Source of the DNA: JAFGJQ01 sp964495075
GTDB taxonomy: Bacteria; Planctomycetota; Phycisphaerae; UBA1845
DNA length: 64,000 nucleotides
Assembly: GCA_964495075.1 (NCBI GenBank)
Contig: CAZBUJ010000005.1
Span: 76,550 to 140,549 of the forward strand
Reading direction: 5' to 3'
In this document: positions 60,327 through 64,000 of the stretch, in pieces
How positions within the stretch are numbered: position 1 is the stretch's first letter
Layout: every line of letters starts with the position of its first letter
Program-made: the position numbers and the translations under genes
Notes under the pieces: generated by a model
The model's input: only the letters and a program-made list of their open reading frames with translations
The model's database searches: none
Told to the model about the DNA's origin: nothing

Positions 60327-60560
60327 GTCTGTCTCCTCACAGGCCTCCCAGGCCTATTGACCGGACCGAAGTCCGGCCGGACATCCCAGCTTTACTCTAC
60401 GATCTACTACGCGATAGCGGCCACCGTGTGCGACTTCTTTTTCGGGGCGAAGTTCTCGGACGCCCCACTCCGGTCACGGCGCGCCACTATGGGACACTGC
60501 CGCTGCGCTTTCTTTTCGGGCCTGGGGAGAATGGTGCTTGAAGGAGCTTACCGCCAGTAA

Positions 60561-60589
60561 AGTATAACACACATCGGGTGCCCCGGCAA
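60561..60589 (-). promoter_or_regulatory. Putative promoter for the sigma-70 gene
   Basis: On the minus strand TTGCCG (60589-60584) and TATACT (60566-60561) are 17 bases apart. The gene start at 60326 lies about 230 bases downstream, implying a long leader (60327-60555) in which I see no riboswitch. Confidence 0.5.
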
Positions 60590-61108
60590 ATGCCCCCCCC
60601 GCCCGGAAGCGGCCATTCGCCAGGACGGATCACGACTCCAGGCAAGATTGAACAGTCGGGCATACAAATCGCCGCATTTCGACGCATCTCTCGCCGTTTT
60701 CAGGTCTTCCAATATTGCCTTTCCAGTATTGAAAATGGCTTTTTCGCTCAAGTCAATCGGGCGCCCCCGCGGAACGACGAAGATCGCGGCGGCGGGGCGG
60801 CCGGCCAGCCAGCCCTCCGGCCCTGGGCCGACGCCACGCCGTGCCGTCGCGTGCCCGGCGCTGTGCCACGCGGTGACGCTGGCGGTGCCGCCGCGGCACA
60901 ACGCGCGGGAGGCGCCGCCGGCTCGGGGCCCGGCAACGCCGTTCGCTCGTCGTCCTTCTGCCTGACGCCGGCGGATGCTATGATCTCCACGACGTCACGC
61001 GGCCCCGTGATGCGGGTGATCGTGGCCGGCCGGCCACGGACCCGCATTGCATGACGACGCCCCGATGCGTTCGAGGCCGGCGAAGAAGCGGTACGCGAGG
61101 AACCCGTC
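60590..61108. other. Gene-free region before the M20 amidohydrolase gene
   Basis: These 519 bases include a lower-GC patch at 60640-60770 with an imperfect inverted repeat, CAATATTG and CAGTATTG (60709-60731). A minus-strand frame here reads PIDLSEKAIFNTGKAILEDL without a good start, which may be chance or a remnant. The last 15 bases contain GAGGAA before the ATG at 61109. Confidence 0.35.
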
Positions 61109-62323
61109 ATGACCGGATCGCCTCCCGATTTTCGTGCTTTGGCTCACGATACTCACCCCGCCCTGGTTGCCCTGCGGCGCGACCTGCACGCTCACCCGGA
61201 ACTGGGCTTCGCCGAGAGACGCACGGCGGGGAAGATCCAGCAGTGGCTGGGACAACTCGGCAATCTGAAGATCGCCAGCGGCGTGGGCGGAACCGGGGTG
61301 GTCGCCGTCCTCAATGCCGATCGCCAGGGCCCGTGCCTGGCCCTGCGGGCGGACATGGATGCCCTGCCCATCGAAGAGACCAGCGGGTTGCCCTACGCTT
61401 CGACGGTTTCCGGCTGCATGCACGCTTGCGGCCACGACGGCCATGTGGCCTGCCTGCTGGGGGCAGCCACCGTTCTCTCGAAACTCGCCGACCAGTTGCC
61501 CGGCTGCGTCAAGTTCCTTTTCCAGCCGGCGGAAGAGGGGGGCGGCGGGGCCCTGAAGATGGTGGAGGCGGGCGCGCTGGATGATCCCAAAGTGGACGCC
61601 GCGTTTGCCCTGCACGGGTGGCCGCAAGAGCAACTCGGGCGGATCGCCGCGGTCGCCGGCCCCGTGATGGCCGGCACCCGCGCGTTCGACCTCACGCTCG
61701 TCGGCACGGGCACGCACGCCGCCTACCCGCACCTCGGCGCGGACGTGGTGGCGGCCGCCGCGCAGATCGTGGTCAGCCTTCAGGCAATTCCCGCCCGACG
61801 GACGGACCCGGTCGAGCCGCTGATCATCTCCATTTGCCAGATGTCAGCGGGTGACACCTACAACGTGCTGCCCGAGACCTGCCGCATGAAGGGGACGATT
61901 CGGTCGCTGCGTGCCGCGGTGCTCGACCGGACGCTCCACGAAGTGCAGCGCACGGCCGAGAGCATCGCGGCCGGCTTCGGGGCGACCGCGGATCTGGAAC
62001 TTCGGGAGGCCAACCCGCCGGTGGTGAATGATCCGCGTTGCGTGGCGTTGGTGCAGGAAGTGGGGCGGACGCTGTTCGGCGCGAACGCGGTCGTGACCGA
62101 TCCGCCGCCGAGCCTGGGCGGGGAGGATTTCGCGTACATCGCCCGGGCGGTTCCTGGCGCGTTCTTTCAACTCGGGCTGCAGCCGCCCGGCGGCAGGGCG
62201 TGCCCGTCGCTTCATAATCCGAACTACGACTTCAACGATGAGGCGATTCCGCATGGCGTGGCAATGCACTGCGGGTTGGCGTGGGAGTTCCTCAACCGCT
62301 CGGTTTGCTCGCCGTGCGGCTAG
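61109..62323 (+). CDS. M20 family amidohydrolase (hippurate hydrolase/N-acyl amino acid amidohydrolase type)
   Basis: The 404-residue metal-dependent enzyme removes acyl groups from amino acids or peptides. It has the M20D motif set: LRRDLHAHPELGF (about residues 23-35), LRADMDALPIEE with the metal-binding D, SGCMHACGHDGHVACLLGAA (metal cysteine and histidines, about residues 102-121), FQPAEEGGGGALKM with the catalytic glutamate pair, and GGEDFAYIARAVPGAFF near the end. HLGADVVAAAAQIV and SAGDTYNVLPE are further family parts. The exact substrate is not readable. It is a stand-alone gene upstream of the prenyl synthase. Confidence 0.93.
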   Translation: MTGSPPDFRALAHDTHPALVALRRDLHAHPELGFAERRTAGKIQQWLGQLGNLKIASGVGGTGVVAVLNADRQGPCLALRADMDALPIEETSGLPYASTVSGCMHACGHDGHVACLLGAATVLSKLADQLPGCVKFLFQPAEEGGGGALKMVEAGALDDPKVDAAFALHGWPQEQLGRIAAVAGPVMAGTRAFDLTLVGTGTHAAYPHLGADVVAAAAQIVVSLQAIPARRTDPVEPLIISICQMSAGDTYNVLPETCRMKGTIRSLRAAVLDRTLHEVQRTAESIAAGFGATADLELREANPPVVNDPRCVALVQEVGRTLFGANAVVTDPPPSLGGEDFAYIARAVPGAFFQLGLQPPGGRACPSLHNPNYDFNDEAIPHGVAMHCGLAWEFLNRSVCSPCG

Positions 62324-62627
62324 GGGGTGCGCGAGGAGGAGGCGCCGGGCGGTGCCCGGGGGCGATGGCGCTCGGGGCCCCGCTTGCGATCGCGATCCGT
62401 CGCGCCTCGCCGTCCGAGCGGTCGGCCTGTCGCTTCCCGGATGGGTTCCGGCGGTCAGCCGGGTCGCCCCCGGGACGGCTCGTGGCGAGCGAGCCAGGGG
62501 CCCGGGCGGGGCTTCCCGGCCCGGTTCTCCCCGATTCCAGGGGGATCCGGGCTGATTTCATATGTTTTCAAAAGATTTGAAAAGAACTGGGCGCCTTCCC
62601 ACCCCGACCCTAAGATCGGCCGGAGCC
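62324..62627. other. Intergenic region with a short perfect palindrome
   Basis: These bases are GC-rich except near the end, where TTTTCAAA-AGA-TTTGAAAA (62565-62583) makes a perfect eight-base inverted repeat about 45 bases before the start of the prenyl synthase gene. It may be an operator or small hairpin. No other gene is visible. Confidence 0.4.
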
Positions 62628-63668
62628 ATGACACCGGCACGGTCGAAACGCAGTCATTCCGATTCCCTCGATCCGGTTCTGGGCGTTCCGTCGGCGGCGG
62701 CACTGCTGGCCGACTTCTATGCCCCGATCGAGGACGACCTTCAGTCCGTCCGCCAGCGGTTTGACGACACGCTCTTCAGTGATTTCCCGTTCATCAACGA
62801 GCTCTGCGAGCACGTGCGCGGCTATCGCGGCAAGATGCTGCGGCCGGCCCTGCTCCTGCTAACCGCCCGATCCCTCGGGCGGGTCAGCGAGACGCACCTG
62901 GCCTTGAGCGTGGTGGTGGAGATGATCCATTTGGCCACCCTGCTGCACGACGACGTGCTGGACGAGGCGGACGTCCGCCGCCGCCGCCCCACGATTCGGC
63001 GGCTCGAGAACAACGAGGTGTCGGTCTTGCTCGGCGACTACCTGGTGAGTAATGCGTACCACCTTTGCAGTTCGCTGGGCGATTCGCACGTGGCGTGCCG
63101 GGTGGGTGCGACCACGACCACGGTCTGCGAAGGCGAGTTGATGCAGATCCACCACCGCGGCAACTGCGAGTTGTCGGAGCCCGAGTACTTCGAGATCATC
63201 GATCGCAAGACGGCGGCGTTGACCGCGTTGTGTGGCGAGTTGGGGGCGTACGCGGCGGGGGCCGCGCCGGAGGTGGTTCAGGCGGTGGCGGCGTTCGGGC
63301 GGTCGGCCGGCATTGCGTTTCAGATCGTGGATGACGTCCTCGACCTGGTCGGCTGCGAGGAGCAGATGGGTAAGACGCTGGGGCGCGACCTCGATCTGGG
63401 CAAGCCGACGTTGCCGGCGATCCATTGCCTGCACCGTGGTGACGCGGCTTTGTCGGCCCGGCTGAGATCGGTGTTGGGCAACGGGTCGCGCGCGTCGCGG
63501 GCCGATGTCCGCGACTGGCTGGAGCGGTCGGGCAGTATCCGGTACGCGATGGAGCAGGCGTCTGCTTACATCGGCCAGGCGTTCGGCCACTTGGACGCGT
63601 TGCCGTCGACGCCGGCCCGTAGCGCGCTGGCCGGCATCGCCCACTTCATGGTCCAGCGTCAGCGCTGA
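62628..63668 (+). CDS. ispB: Polyprenyl diphosphate synthase (octaprenyl-type, IspB/HepT-like)
   Basis: The 346-residue protein is a trans-isoprenyl diphosphate synthase that makes the side chain of quinones. It has the first aspartate-rich motif LLHDDVLDEADVRRRRPT, the second in FQIVDDVLDLVGCEEQMGK, and GKMLRPALLLLTARSLG in the N-terminal substrate region. LGRDLDLGKPTLPAIHCL is also typical. The length fits the long-chain class; whether the product is C35, C40 or C45 cannot be told. ATG 62628 is preferred because an upstream ATG at 62562 would add a basic tail without support. Confidence 0.92.
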   Translation: MTPARSKRSHSDSLDPVLGVPSAAALLADFYAPIEDDLQSVRQRFDDTLFSDFPFINELCEHVRGYRGKMLRPALLLLTARSLGRVSETHLALSVVVEMIHLATLLHDDVLDEADVRRRRPTIRRLENNEVSVLLGDYLVSNAYHLCSSLGDSHVACRVGATTTTVCEGELMQIHHRGNCELSEPEYFEIIDRKTAALTALCGELGAYAAGAAPEVVQAVAAFGRSAGIAFQIVDDVLDLVGCEEQMGKTLGRDLDLGKPTLPAIHCLHRGDAALSARLRSVLGNGSRASRADVRDWLERSGSIRYAMEQASAYIGQAFGHLDALPSTPARSALAGIAHFMVQRQR

Positions 63669-63960
63669 TTCGCGGTCCGGCCCCGGCGTTGCTGCTTGCT
63701 CCCGGACGTGGCCTGCGGCGGGATTCTGCGGTTTTCTCCGCCTGCCGTTCTCTTTCCAGCCATCATTTGCTCGTGCACGGTTTTTTCTCACGTACGGCGG
63801 CCTGCGCTGCTGCCCGCGATTCACCTGCTTGCATGGGTGGCGCCTGCCTGCGTCTTTGCCTGACGGCGCCCCCGCTGTCGGCAGTGGTCTGCGCTCTCGC
63901 ACGGCCGCGGCAAATGCGGATTGACTGATTGTGGTCGTTCCGATTTGATTCTTGGTTGAT
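63669..63960. other. Intergenic region before the tRNA gene
   Basis: No gene is seen in these 292 bases. A lower-GC stretch at 63920-63960 (GCGGATTGACTGATTGTGGTCG) lies just before the tRNA and may hold its promoter, with TTGACT as a possible -35, but no clear -10 follows. Confidence 0.3.
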
Positions 63961-64000
63961 GGGCCGCTAGCTCAGTTGGTAGAGCAGCTGACTCTTTATC
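63961..64000 (+). tRNA. tRNA-Lys (anticodon CTT), 5' part; runs off the window edge
   Basis: GGGCCGC (acceptor strand), TAGCTCAGTTGGTAGAGC (D arm) and GCTGA-CTCTTTA-TC (anticodon stem and loop) have bacterial tRNA-Lys form. The anticodon at 63994-63996 is CTT. The base after the anticodon (position 37) reads T, whereas A is usual. The T arm and acceptor 3' side lie outside the window. Confidence 0.85.

Noticed and set aside
1..64000. CRISPR arrays and cas genes
   Set aside because: No series of equal repeats and spacers and no Cas-like proteins are seen.
1..64000. Insertion sequences or prophage genes
   Set aside because: No transposase, integrase or phage structural protein is found; the only mobile-like units are the small inverted repeats.

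Overview
The window is a high-GC bacterial chromosome segment that looks like a member of the Planctomycetota, probably near the class Phycisphaerae. This is inferred from the gene content: a planctomycete-type bacterial microcompartment (BMC) locus, prepilin-like proteins of the GFTLIELLVVVSIIALLISI type, many secreted proteins ending in dockerin-like D-x-D-x-D-G repeats, a PEP-CTERM protein and a very long repetitive surface protein. A long 2-hydroxyacyl-CoA dehydratase activase-type protein and a NifU/NifS pair are compatible with an anaerobic or microaerobic life. No species can be named from the sequence.

Layout. (1) 1-7625 is the right-hand part of a BMC operon read left to right: acetate kinase (cut by the window edge), one hexameric shell protein, a CoA-acylating aldehyde dehydrogenase with an N-terminal encapsulation-type peptide, three pentameric vertex proteins, an RpiB-like protein, a DeoC/DhnA-type aldolase, PduS and a PduT-type tandem shell protein. 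(2) 7843-31570 is a polysaccharide-degradation and cell-surface region. It holds three secreted clan GH-A-like glycosidases, a GH38-type alpha-mannosidase-like protein, a PfkB kinase, a URO-D-family protein, a pseudopilin, a PEP-CTERM protein, a tryptophan/tyrosine-rich secreted protein, a DUF4185-like secreted protein and a methyltransferase. Three of the secreted proteins share one unrecognised domain. (3) 32132-37300 is a very large secreted protein with six repeats and dockerin-like ends, broken by an in-frame TGA just after the signal peptide. (4) 37301-48134 mixes intact genes (cardiolipin synthase-like, beta carbonic anhydrase, ECF sigma/anti-sigma pair, large zinc metalloprotease, small exported protein) with decayed remnants (receiver domain, TGA-interrupted frame, head-to-head truncated sigma-factor and DJ-1/PfpI genes). 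(5) 48135-64000 is mostly conserved housekeeping: nifU-nifS, a sialate O-acetylesterase-like enzyme, a zinc-ribbon membrane protein, the giant activase, nadD, a sigma-70 factor, an M20 amidohydrolase, a polyprenyl diphosphate synthase and the 5' part of a tRNA-Lys.

How the genes may work together. The extracellular glycosidases, GH38-type enzyme, kinase and aldolase would feed sugar-derived intermediates to the microcompartment. There an aldehyde would be oxidised to acyl-CoA, with PduS/PduT supplying an electron route through the shell and acetate kinase recovering ATP. No phosphotransacylase (PduL) is present here; it may lie to the left of the window. The aldehyde substrate is not shown by the sequence.

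Sequence quality. Two coding regions (5489-5610 and 15331-15418) contain G/C-only filler between perfect direct repeats, one with ten Ns. These look like assembly artefacts inserted in frame.
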